Shown: one piece after another, positions 7,820 to 15,140 of the stretch | How the letters are laid out: each line of letters starts with the position of its first letter | How positions within the stretch are numbered: the first letter of the stretch is position 1 | From: an uncultured Polaribacter sp. | GTDB lineage: Bacteria > Bacteroidota > Bacteroidia > Flavobacteriales > Flavobacteriaceae | Assembly (NCBI GenBank): GCA_937936695.1 | Contig: CALHCK010000143.1 | Location: 1-16,548 of the forward strand | Length of the DNA: 16,548 bases | Reading direction: 5' to 3' | Program-made: the position numbers and the translations under genes | The notes under the pieces: generated by a model | The model's database searches: none | What the model saw: the letters and a program-made list of their open reading frames with translations, nothing else | Told to the model about the DNA's origin: nothing

Positions 7820-9030
7820 GTAAAATAATTATAATTGGAGGAGGTGCAGCAGGATATTTTACCGCTATTAATGCTAAAGAAAAAAATTCTGATTTAGATA
7901 TTACAATTTTAGAGAAAGCCAAAGATGTTTTGCAAAAAGTAAAAATATCTGGTGGAGGAAGGTGTAACGTAACTCATGCTTGCTTTATTCCTAAAGAATT
8001 GTGTGAATTTTATCCGAGAGGAAAAAAAGAATTACTAGGACCTTTTCATCAATTTATGACAGGAGATACTTTTGAGTGGTTTGAGAATAGGGGAGTTCCT
8101 TTAAAAATAGAAGACGATAATCGTGTTTTTCCTGAAGCAAATACAAGTCAGGCAATTATAGATTGTTTTCAAAGTAGAATTAATGATTTAGGAATTCATG
8201 TAATAACTAATTGCGGTGTAAATGCTGTAGAAAAATTAGATAATACCTGGGTTATTCATACTAAAAATAAAAAATTTACGGCAGATAAATTAGTAATAGC
8301 AGCAGGAAGCTCTAAAAAAGTATGGGAATTATGCGAAACATTAAATCATAGTGTTGTAACACCTGTTCCGTCTTTATTTACATTTAATATTAAAGATAAA
8401 AGAATTGTAGATTTATTAGGTACCTCTGTTCCAAATGCTACAGTAAACATTGTGAATACTAAATTAGAAGCATCAGGACCTTTATTAATTACCCACTGGG
8501 GGATGAGCGGACCCGCTGTATTAAAATTGTCTGCATTTGGAGCAAGAGTATTATCAGACCAAAACTACCAATACAATGTCGTAGTAAACTGGCTCTCTAG
8601 ACCTACCGAAAAAGTATATAACGTATTATTGAATTTAAAGAAAAAAGAACCTAGAAAAACGGTTGTTTTAAAATCTCCATTTACTGAAATTTCTAAGAGA
8701 TTGTGGGAGCGTTTTGTAATTGCAGCAAACATAAAACAAACACAGAATTGGGCAGATTTAAAGAATGTACAATTAGAAGATTTGGCAGCGCAATTAACCA
8801 AAGGTGTATACAATGCAAATGGTAGAACTACTTTTAAAGACGAATTTGTAACTGCTGGAGGTGTAGATTTAAAAGAGATTAACTTTAAAAGATTTGAAAG
8901 TAAAAAACAAAAAAACCTCTTTTTTGTAGGAGAGGTTTTAAATATTGATGCCGTTACCGGAGGATTTAATTTTCAGAATGCTTGGACAGGTGGTTATATT
9001 TGTGCCAATGCATTAGCAGAAAATGAATAA
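7816..9030 (+). CDS. HI0933/YhiN/BaiN-type FAD-dependent flavoprotein
   Basis: The protein has 404 residues. It opens with a Rossmann dinucleotide-binding motif IIIIGGGAAG (4-13), followed by the family signature KISGGGRCNVTH (43-54), ITHWGMSGPAVL (225-236), VTAGGV (345-350) and the FAD-binding C-terminal block GEVLNIDAVTGGFNFQNAW (372-390). These define the HI0933/YhiN family of cytoplasmic NAD(P)/FAD-dependent oxidoreductases; one clostridial relative (BaiN) reduces bile-acid intermediates, but most members have no known substrate. Its ATG at 7816 overlaps the stop of the GHMP kinase gene (ATGA), so the two are probably translationally coupled. Why it travels with isoprenoid genes is unknown; reduction of an isoprenoid or quinone-like compound is only a guess. 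The stop codon directly abuts that of convergent obgE. Confidence 0.9.
   Translation: MSKIIIIGGGAAGYFTAINAKEKNSDLDITILEKAKDVLQKVKISGGGRCNVTHACFIPKELCEFYPRGKKELLGPFHQFMTGDTFEWFENRGVPLKIEDDNRVFPEANTSQAIIDCFQSRINDLGIHVITNCGVNAVEKLDNTWVIHTKNKKFTADKLVIAAGSSKKVWELCETLNHSVVTPVPSLFTFNIKDKRIVDLLGTSVPNATVNIVNTKLEASGPLLITHWGMSGPAVLKLSAFGARVLSDQNYQYNVVVNWLSRPTEKVYNVLLNLKKKEPRKTVVLKSPFTEISKRLWERFVIAANIKQTQNWADLKNVQLEDLAAQLTKGVYNANGRTTFKDEFVTAGGVDLKEINFKRFESKKQKNLFFVGEVLNIDAVTGGFNFQNAWTGGYICANALAENE
8912..8939 (-). terminator. Probable intrinsic terminator of obgE, inside the flavoprotein gene
   Basis: A perfect 9-bp inverted repeat (AAAACCTCT at 8912-8920, AGAGGTTTT at 8931-8939) encloses a 10-nt loop. 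On the minus strand the GAGGTTTT arm runs into TTTGTTTTTTAC, a strong U-tract. The structure sits 91 bp beyond the obgE stop and overlaps codons for about residues 366-375 of the convergent flavoprotein. On the plus strand no T-run follows, so it should act for obgE only. Confidence 0.6.
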
Positions 9031-10020
9031 TTAATTTAACATTTTCCACAGTTTGTCTTTTAATTCTTGCAATCCCATTTGAGCAACAGATGATATAAAT
9101 AAAGTATCTACATTATCAGGTAATTCTGCTTTAATTTCTTCTTTTAATTCATCATCTAACATATCAGATTTAGAAATTGCTAACACTCTATCTTTATCTA
9201 ATAGCTCTGGATTGTGCTTTTTAAGTTCGTTTAACAATATTTGGTATTCTTTGTTAATATCATCACTATCTGCAGGAACTAAGAATAATAATGCCGAATT
9301 ACGCTCTATATGACGTAAAAATCGATGCCCTAATCCTTTTCCTTCTGCTGCGCCTTCTATAATACCAGGAATATCTGCCATTACAAAAGTTTGATGATTT
9401 CTGTGCTCTACAATACCTAAATTGGGTTTTAAGGTTGTAAATGCATAATCTGCAATTTTAGGTTTTGCAGCTGTTAAAACAGATAAAAGTGTAGATTTTC
9501 CTGCATTAGGAAAACCAACCAAACCTACGTCTGCTAATAATTTTAACTCAATTCTAAACCAACCATCAGCACCGTCCATACCAGGTTGCGCGTATCTTGG
9601 AGTTTGATTTGTAGATGATTTAAAATGCCAGTTCCCTAAGCCACCTTTACCACCTCTAAGTAAAATTACTTCTTTTTGATTTTCTGTAATTTCTACTATA
9701 ATTTCATCGGTATCTGCATCTCTTACAATAGTACCTAGGGGTACATCTATGTAAATATCTTCAGCATCGTGCCCAGTACTTCTACTTGCGCTACCAGCAC
9801 CACCACCTTCAGCTCTAAAATGACGTTTAAATTTTAAGTGAAATAATGTCCACATGTTTTTATCTCCACGTAAAATAATGTGTCCTCCACGACCACCATC
9901 TCCACCATCAGGACCACCTTTGGTAATAAATTTTTCTCTGTGCAAGTGTACAGAACCTTGTCCGCCTTTACCAGAAGAAGCATAAATTTTTATGTAGTCA
10001 ACAAAATTTCCTTCAGTCAT
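9031..10020 (-). CDS. obgE: Obg-family GTPase (short form)
   Basis: The protein has 329 residues. The N-terminal Obg fold (about 1-158) shows the typical glycine-rich stretches, such as GGPDGGDGGRGGH (35-47) and LRGGKGGLGN (121-130). The GTPase domain follows with the P-loop GFPNAGKST (169-177), the switch region DYAFTTLKPNLG (191-202), DIPG (216-219), a G4 motif in the form SKSD (283-286) and the G5-like SSV (310-312). The C-terminal OCT domain found in many Firmicutes is absent, as is usual in this phylum. Obg proteins bind the 50S ribosomal subunit during assembly and respond to guanine nucleotide levels. The gene starts 21 bp after a strong hairpin that follows the HPRT-Adk gene. No consensus promoter was found in the short gap, so expression may depend on read-through. 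Confidence 0.96.
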   Translation of the reverse strand: MTEGNFVDYIKIYASSGKGGQGSVHLHREKFITKGGPDGGDGGRGGHIILRGDKNMWTLFHLKFKRHFRAEGGGAGSASRSTGHDAEDIYIDVPLGTIVRDADTDEIIVEITENQKEVILLRGGKGGLGNWHFKSSTNQTPRYAQPGMDGADGWFRIELKLLADVGLVGFPNAGKSTLLSVLTAAKPKIADYAFTTLKPNLGIVEHRNHQTFVMADIPGIIEGAAEGKGLGHRFLRHIERNSALLFLVPADSDDINKEYQILLNELKKHNPELLDKDRVLAISKSDMLDDELKEEIKAELPDNVDTLFISSVAQMGLQELKDKLWKMLN

Positions 10021-10041
10021 AATTAATTATAGTATCATAAA

Positions 10042-10076
10042 ATACCTGTTTTGTTTTTATTAAACAAAACAGGTAT
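10042..10076 (-). terminator. 15-bp perfect hairpin between the HPRT-Adk fusion gene and obgE
   Basis: The left arm ATACCTGTTTTGTTT (10042-10056) and right arm AAACAAAACAGGTAT (10062-10076) pair perfectly over 15 bp with a 5-nt loop. On the minus strand the stem is followed by TTTATGATAC, a rather short U-run, starting 11 bp after the upstream stop codon. It is best read as an intrinsic (possibly leaky) terminator of the upstream gene. It also lies 21 bp before the obgE start, so it could attenuate obgE or shape its leader. Confidence 0.7.
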
Positions 10077-10087
10077 GTAAGTGTTTT

Positions 10088-11206
10088 TTAAAGCTTGTCA
10101 AATACTTCAGAAATACGGTTAGTAATGTCTTTTATAGACCCTACACCGTTTATTCCGTAATACTTGTTTTGTTCTGCAAAATAATCTTTTAAGATAGCTG
10201 TTTTGGTATTGTATTCGTTAAAACGATTTCTAATTTTACCTTCATCAGTATCATCTGCTCTTCCAGAAGTTTTACCTCTTTCTAATAAACGAGTCACTAA
10301 AATATCTTCAGGTACTTCTAAGGCAACCATTCCGTTTATTTCTTGCCCTTTATCACTTAAAAAAGCATCTAAAGCTTCTGCTTGAGATTGAGTTCTTGGA
10401 AAACCATCAAAAATAAAACCGTTAGCATCAGGATTTTTTTCTACTTCTGCTTTTAGCATATTAATAGTAACTTCATCAGGTACTAAATCTCCTTCATCAA
10501 TATACTTTTTTGCTAAAATTCCTAATTCTGTAGCATTTTTAATATTAAAACGAAATACATCTCCTGTAGAAATATGTACTAAGTTATACATGTCTTTTAA
10601 AAATTCTGCTTGTGTTCCTTTTCCTGCACCTGGAGGGCCAAATAATACAATGTTTTTCATTTTTGGTGATCTTGATAATTGATATATAGCTGGGTAGTTT
10701 CTTCCCAAACCATTGTAATCTAATCCGTAACCAACAATAAATTTATCTTCAATACTTTTTCCGATATAATCTATTGGTAATTCTTTTTTAAATACGTCTG
10801 GTTTAAAAAATAACGTTGCAACTTTTAATTGTTTTAAATTCTTTTCTCTAAAAATATTATAAATTTCTTGAAGCGTTGTTCCGGTGTCTATAATATCTTC
10901 TAATATAATAACCGTTCTATTGGTTAAATCTTCATTTATGCCTACTAATTTTTTTACATCGTTAGTAGTTTCTGTTCCGTTATAAGAGGCTAATTTTATA
11001 AAAGAAACTTCGCAGTTTCCATTAAATTCTCTTATAAAATCTGCAGCAAATAAAAAGCATCCGTTTAAAATACCTACAAAAATAGGTATTTCACCTTTTG
11101 GTAAATCTGCTTTTACTTGTGCTGCTAAATGTTTTACGATTGCTTTAATTTCTGCCTCTTTAATATAAGGTTTAAAATAAAGGTCGTGTAGTTTTATAAT
11201 TTTCAT
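10088..11206 (-). CDS. adk: Hypoxanthine phosphoribosyltransferase-adenylate kinase fusion
   Basis: A single 372-residue frame carries two complete enzymes. Residues 1 to about 180 are a purine phosphoribosyltransferase (hypoxanthine/guanine plus PRPP to IMP/GMP), with the GILNGCFLF loop (45-53) and the PRPP-binding motif VIILEDIIDTGTT (99-111). Residues 183-372 are adenylate kinase (AMP + ATP to 2 ADP), with P-loop GPPGAGKGTQ (190-199), STGDVFR (213-219), FDGFPRTQSQA (266-276) and a lid LLERGKTSGRADDTDEG (307-323) of the short type without zinc cysteines. The second part begins at Met183 (codon 10660-10658) and is 190 residues long, the usual size of the free kinase, so there is almost no linker and internal initiation could yield free Adk. 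A -7 element lies just upstream of the start, and hairpins flank the gene on both sides. The two activities are certain from motifs; whether the product stays fused is not known. Confidence 0.95.
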   Translation of the reverse strand: MKIIKLHDLYFKPYIKEAEIKAIVKHLAAQVKADLPKGEIPIFVGILNGCFLFAADFIREFNGNCEVSFIKLASYNGTETTNDVKKLVGINEDLTNRTVIILEDIIDTGTTLQEIYNIFREKNLKQLKVATLFFKPDVFKKELPIDYIGKSIEDKFIVGYGLDYNGLGRNYPAIYQLSRSPKMKNIVLFGPPGAGKGTQAEFLKDMYNLVHISTGDVFRFNIKNATELGILAKKYIDEGDLVPDEVTINMLKAEVEKNPDANGFIFDGFPRTQSQAEALDAFLSDKGQEINGMVALEVPEDILVTRLLERGKTSGRADDTDEGKIRNRFNEYNTKTAILKDYFAEQNKYYGINGVGSIKDITNRISEVFDKL

Positions 11207-11213
11207 TAGGCTG

Positions 11214-11221
11214 CAAATATA
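11214..11221 (-). promoter_or_regulatory. -7 element for the HPRT-Adk gene
   Basis: On the minus strand this reads TATATTTG, an exact TAnnTTTG match, ending only 7 nt before the ATG. Transcription from it would start within a few bases of the start codon, so the mRNA would be leaderless or nearly so. No TTG is present at the -33 position; that region is occupied by the secDF terminator stem. Confidence 0.5.
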
Positions 11222-11240
11222 TGGATATATTTAATGAAAA

Positions 11241-11287
11241 AACCGTTTTCTATATTTACTGAAAAAAATCAGTAAAAGAAAACGGTT
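11241..11287 (-). terminator. Intrinsic terminator of secDF
   Basis: A long two-part stem follows the secDF stop. The outer arms AACCGTTTTCT (11241-11251) and AGAAAACGGTT (11277-11287) pair over 11 bp, and the inner arms TTTACTGA (11255-11262) and TCAGTAAA (11269-11276) over 8 bp. They are separated by a 3-nt ATA bulge, and the loop has 6 nt. On the minus strand it is followed by TTTTCATT; on the plus strand by ATTTTTT. It separates secDF from the HPRT-Adk gene. Confidence 0.85.
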
Positions 11288-11310
11288 ATTTTTTATGTAA
11301 AGTTAAGTTA

Positions 11311-14283
11311 TTAACTGTTTTTTTCTTCTTTTTTAGAAGTATCAAACATTACTGGTGTTGCAACAAATAATGATGAATATGTACCAACAGCTACACCAAC
11401 GATTAAAGCAAACATAAATCCTTTAATAGAATCTCCTCCAAATAAGAAGATAGCTAACATTACTAATAATGTAGTTAAAGATGTATTTATTGTTCTTCCT
11501 AATGTAGAGCTTAATGCTTTGTCTACAACTTCGCTATATTTCCAGTCTGTATGTAAACCAGCAAACTCTCTAATTCTATCAAATATTACTACGGTATCAT
11601 TTAAAGAGTACCCTACTACTGTTAATATTGCAGCTATAAAAGATTGGCCAATTTCCATATCAAAAGGCATAAAGTTGTATGTAATAGAGAAAATACCTAA
11701 TACAATTAGCACATCATGGAATACAGCTACTACTGCACCAATAGAGAAAGATACTTTTCTAAAACGTAATAATATGTATAAGAAAACAATTAATAAAGAA
11801 CCAAATACAGCGTATAATGCAGATGTTTTAATATCATCAGCAATTGTTGGTTCTACTTTCATATAACTCATTACACCAGAACCGTCTTTTTCAAAACCTG
11901 GTTTAAAGTCTTCGTAAGAAGTACTACCTAAATAGTTTTTTAAACCACCGTATAACGCAGCTTGAACTTGCTCATCTACTTGTTGTCCTTCTTCATCAAT
12001 TTTATAAACAGTTGTTATTTTTAATTGATTAGCAGCACCGTAAGTTTTAACTTCTGGAGCAGTACCAAAAGCACCTTTTAATGTACTAGAAACCTCAGAA
12101 GCATTCATGTCTTTATCAAAACGAACAACGTAAGAACGACCTCCTTTAAAATCTACACCTTGTTTTAAACCTATAGAGAATATAGAAACAATACCTGCAA
12201 CAATAATAGCTCCAGAAACAACGTAAGCAATTTTACGGCTCTTTAAGAATTCTACATTAATGCTTTGGAACCATCCTTTAGAAATAGAAGTGTTAAATGT
12301 TAATTTAGTTCCTTTATTAAGAGCTCCATCAATTAAAATACGTGTAATAAATACAGCTGTAAATAAAGAAGTAGCAATACCAATCATTAAAGTTAAAGCA
12401 AAACCTTTAATTGGTCCTGTACCAAAAACGTATAAAATAATACCTGTTAAAAGAGTAGTAATGTTAGCATCAATAATTGCAGAAAGTGCTCCTTTTATAG
12501 AGAAACCTTCGTCTACAGCTTCGTTTAAACTTATTTTATTAGCTAAACCTTCTTTAATTCTTTCAAATATAATAACGTTGGCATCTACAGACATACCAAT
12601 TGTAAGGATAATACCAGCAATACCAGGTAAAGTTAATACCGCGTTAAATGAAGCTAGGATACCAAAAATAAATAAGATGTTTACTGCAAGTGCAATATCT
12701 GCATATAAACCTGCTTTACCATAGTATAAAATCATCCATAATAAAACCAAAACAATAGCTAAACCAAAAGAATAAATAGATGCGTCTATTGATTCTTGTC
12801 CTAAAGATGGCCCAACAACTTCTGCTTGAATAATTCTTGCAGCAGCAGGTAATTTACCAGCTTTTAAAACTGTAGCAATATCTTTAGCTTCAGCAATTGT
12901 CATGCTTCCTCCAGAAATTTGAGTACTACCACCAGTAATTGGTGTGTTTACAGAAGGAGCAGTGTATACATAATCATCTAAAACCACAGCAACAAACTTC
13001 CCTTGGTTTTCAGTAGTCATTTTAGCCCATTGTTTAGTACCAGAACTATTCATGTTCATGCTTACAACAGGTTTGTTTAATTGGTCAAACTCTTGTCTTG
13101 CATCTAAAATTACATCACCTTCTATATTGGCAACATCATTTCTGTTAGATTTTATAGCATATAAACCAATTACTTCTGTACCGTCTGCACCTTTGTTAGC
13201 CTTATAGTCCCATAAGAATTTTACATATCTTAATTCTTTAGGTAATAAAGCCTTAACTTCTTTTCTGTTTAATAAACTATTAACAGTAGCAGTGTCTAAA
13301 ACTCTTGCTTGCGCAACTAAAGAACTCATTTGTTGTTGAGACTGCGCTATGTTAGGATATAAAAATGTGAAAAGATTTTTCTGAGCTACGTCTGTAGAAT
13401 CTTTTTGTTCTCCTAATAAATCATCAATATCATCTGTTTTAGTAGAATCTTTTACTTTTTCTGTAACAGAAGTATCTTTTAATAATTCAGCAACTTTACT
13501 ATTAGCTATAAAAAGGTAGTTTTGTACTTCTGCATTAGTATATACTTCCCAAAATTGTAATTCTGCTTTACTAGTTATTAACTTAGTAACACGCTCTATA
13601 TCTTTTGCACCAGGTAATTCAATTTGTATTCTACCTGAATTTCCAATTCTTTGAATATTTGGTTGTGTAACTCCAAATTTATCTATTCTACTTCTTAATA
13701 CTTCAAAAGCAGTACCAATAGAGTTGTCTATTTCTGTCTGTAAAGTTTTTTTAACAGTAGTATTCGCTTCATCAAAAGAAATTTTATCACTTAAAGCTTT
13801 TGTTCCAAAAATAGAAGGATCACTTAATTTTGTTTGTCCAGCAATAGCCTCAAATTCTTCAAAAAACAAATCTAAGTAGTTTGTATTACTACTTCTTTGT
13901 TTAACGTCTGCAGCTTGTAAAGCTTTATTAAAAACTTCGTTTTTAGAATCGTTAGATAAGCTTCTTAAAACCTCTTTTACAGAAACTTGTAAAATAGCGT
14001 TAATACCACCTTTTAAGTCTAGACCAAGATTCATTTCTTTGTCTTTAACATCATTGTAGCTATAGTCTGCAATACCTAAATTAATAATTTCTTTATTAGC
14101 AACACTGTCTATATACTTTCTTTCAAAAGTAGCTTTTTGTCTAGCATCTGTGTTTTGTTTGCTGTTTGCGTATGTTTTTGCATCATCTTCTACCTTGTTA
14201 GCTAAAAAGGTAAACGATAACTGATACAAACTCACCAATCCAAATAAGATGGCGAATAGTTTAATAAGTCCTTTGTTTTGCAT
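11311..14283 (-). CDS. secDF: Fused SecD-SecF protein-export subunit
   Basis: The 990-residue protein joins SecD and SecF, which use the proton-motive force to pull exported proteins through SecYEG from the periplasmic side. The SecD half has a first membrane helix (about 9-28), the MNLGLDLKGG motif (84-93), a large periplasmic domain (about 94-495) containing a charged, low-complexity segment (about 270-300), and a membrane block with GMSVDANVIIFERIKE (563-578). The SecF half begins near 670, with LKQGVDFKGG (706-715), a second periplasmic domain (about 716-820), and the matching membrane motif GYSLNDTVVIFDRIRE (891-906). A charged tail, KKEEKNS, ends the protein. The fused form and length are normal for Bacteroidota. 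The gene has a full promoter upstream and a strong terminator downstream, so it is probably a single transcription unit. Confidence 0.97.
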   Translation of the reverse strand: MQNKGLIKLFAILFGLVSLYQLSFTFLANKVEDDAKTYANSKQNTDARQKATFERKYIDSVANKEIINLGIADYSYNDVKDKEMNLGLDLKGGINAILQVSVKEVLRSLSNDSKNEVFNKALQAADVKQRSSNTNYLDLFFEEFEAIAGQTKLSDPSIFGTKALSDKISFDEANTTVKKTLQTEIDNSIGTAFEVLRSRIDKFGVTQPNIQRIGNSGRIQIELPGAKDIERVTKLITSKAELQFWEVYTNAEVQNYLFIANSKVAELLKDTSVTEKVKDSTKTDDIDDLLGEQKDSTDVAQKNLFTFLYPNIAQSQQQMSSLVAQARVLDTATVNSLLNRKEVKALLPKELRYVKFLWDYKANKGADGTEVIGLYAIKSNRNDVANIEGDVILDARQEFDQLNKPVVSMNMNSSGTKQWAKMTTENQGKFVAVVLDDYVYTAPSVNTPITGGSTQISGGSMTIAEAKDIATVLKAGKLPAAARIIQAEVVGPSLGQESIDASIYSFGLAIVLVLLWMILYYGKAGLYADIALAVNILFIFGILASFNAVLTLPGIAGIILTIGMSVDANVIIFERIKEGLANKISLNEAVDEGFSIKGALSAIIDANITTLLTGIILYVFGTGPIKGFALTLMIGIATSLFTAVFITRILIDGALNKGTKLTFNTSISKGWFQSINVEFLKSRKIAYVVSGAIIVAGIVSIFSIGLKQGVDFKGGRSYVVRFDKDMNASEVSSTLKGAFGTAPEVKTYGAANQLKITTVYKIDEEGQQVDEQVQAALYGGLKNYLGSTSYEDFKPGFEKDGSGVMSYMKVEPTIADDIKTSALYAVFGSLLIVFLYILLRFRKVSFSIGAVVAVFHDVLIVLGIFSITYNFMPFDMEIGQSFIAAILTVVGYSLNDTVVIFDRIREFAGLHTDWKYSEVVDKALSSTLGRTINTSLTTLLVMLAIFLFGGDSIKGFMFALIVGVAVGTYSSLFVATPVMFDTSKKEEKNS

Positions 14284-14318
14284 TTTATGTTTTTTTTATT
14301 GTCAATTTTTAAGACGGG

Positions 14319-14348
14319 CAAATATATAGCTTCTCTTATATTAGACAA
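14319..14348 (-). promoter_or_regulatory. Two-part flavobacterial promoter of secDF
   Basis: On the minus strand, TTG (14348-14346) is followed after 19 nt by TATATTTG (14326-14319). Both elements match the Bacteroidota consensus TTG-N17-23-TAnnTTTG. The -7 element ends 35 bp before the ATG, giving a leader of roughly 30 nt. This is the only promoter in the window with both elements in place. Confidence 0.7.
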
Positions 14349-14417
14349 TATGTTTTTTTGTTTGTTTTATGTTGATGTAGTTTGTTTGATGTCAACATGA
14401 TAATAAGTTTGATTTTG

Positions 14418-15011
14418 TTAAATAAAGTAGCAGTTGGGTCCTGCTCTAACTTCAGGGTTTTTGTAAGAAGTGTAATCCTCAGTAAAAGGATAATCTTTAT
14501 TTACTTTGTAAGTAGTTTTATATTGAAAATTTGCTTTTTCTATTGAGTTATTTCTAACATAAGGAAAGCTTGTATCAGAATAAAATTGATCTGAATTGTA
14601 TTTGACATCAAAAATAAAGTGATCTTCTAAATTAGAAAAACTACTGTAATCATTTAATTCATAAACATCAATTGTATAATCAAAATTATATTGTTTGTCT
14701 TTGTTGTTTTGATCTTTAGAGTAAGAAGAATCAGCAATTAAAGTTTGTCTGATTTTTTCAATATTATTTTTACTGTAATAGGTAATCTTAAGTTTACCGT
14801 TATTGTTTTTTTGAATTTTAATGTTAGAAACACCAATTTTAATAAGCTGTTGCTCTAGATTAGCAATAGTATTTTTTATTTCTTTGGTGGTTGTTTTTGA
14901 TTGTAAAAACTCTAAAACAATTTCTTGATTAGGTGTAGGAGTATTTTTTTGGACGCTTGCCAAAGAAATAAATAGTAGTAAAAATGTACCAAAGCACCAT
15001 TTTAAAATCAT
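14418..15011 (-). CDS. Unrecognised secreted or membrane-anchored protein
   Basis: The protein has 197 residues and I do not recognise the family. It begins with a signal-peptide-like stretch (MILKWCFGTFLLLFISLASV, residues 1-20). The mature part is rich in Asn, Lys, Ser and Tyr. Residues about 35-95 look like an alpha/beta unit (a helix with KEIKNTIANLEQQLIKIGV, then strands NIKIQKNNNGKLKITYYS), possibly a ferredoxin-like or ACT-like fold. The remainder (95-197) is polar and ends in RAGPNCYFI, with one Cys near the C-terminus. It lies between the mdh terminator and the secDF promoter. A near-consensus -7 element (TATATTTA, 15023-15016) sits only 4 nt before the chosen ATG. No function is proposed. 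Confidence 0.7.
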   Translation of the reverse strand: MILKWCFGTFLLLFISLASVQKNTPTPNQEIVLEFLQSKTTTKEIKNTIANLEQQLIKIGVSNIKIQKNNNGKLKITYYSKNNIEKIRQTLIADSSYSKDQNNKDKQYNFDYTIDVYELNDYSSFSNLEDHFIFDVKYNSDQFYSDTSFPYVRNNSIEKANFQYKTTYKVNKDYPFTEDYTSYKNPEVRAGPNCYFI

Positions 15012-15090
15012 TCGGTAAATATAGAAAAAAGAATAGATTTTGTATTGTTTTTTAAAATGGAAATTTAATAGAAGGTATTGTTCTTAAAAT

Positions 15091-15120
15091 AAAAAGCCCA
15101 ACATTTCTGTTGAGCTTTTT
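15091..15120 (-). terminator. Intrinsic terminator of mdh
   Basis: The arms 15091-15103 and 15108-15120 pair over 13 positions with one C-A mismatch and a 4-nt TTTC loop. On the minus strand the stem is followed by ATTTTAAG after its own T-rich base, and on the plus strand by further Ts. It starts 20 bp after the mdh stop codon. Confidence 0.85.
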
Positions 15121-15140
15121 TTATGCTAAAGAATTAAATT

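Noticed and set aside
12260..12724. 154-codon plus-strand open frame antisense to secDF (and similar long open frames antisense to the peptidase, HMGR and mdh)
   Set aside because: These are mirror frames of strong genes with low-information, repetitive composition, no promoter or start context and no recognisable motif.
14369..14398. Inverted repeat ATGTTGA/TCAACAT after the unrecognised gene, as a terminator
   Set aside because: On the minus strand it is followed by an A-rich rather than T-rich stretch, the loop is long and the stem has only 7 perfect pairs.
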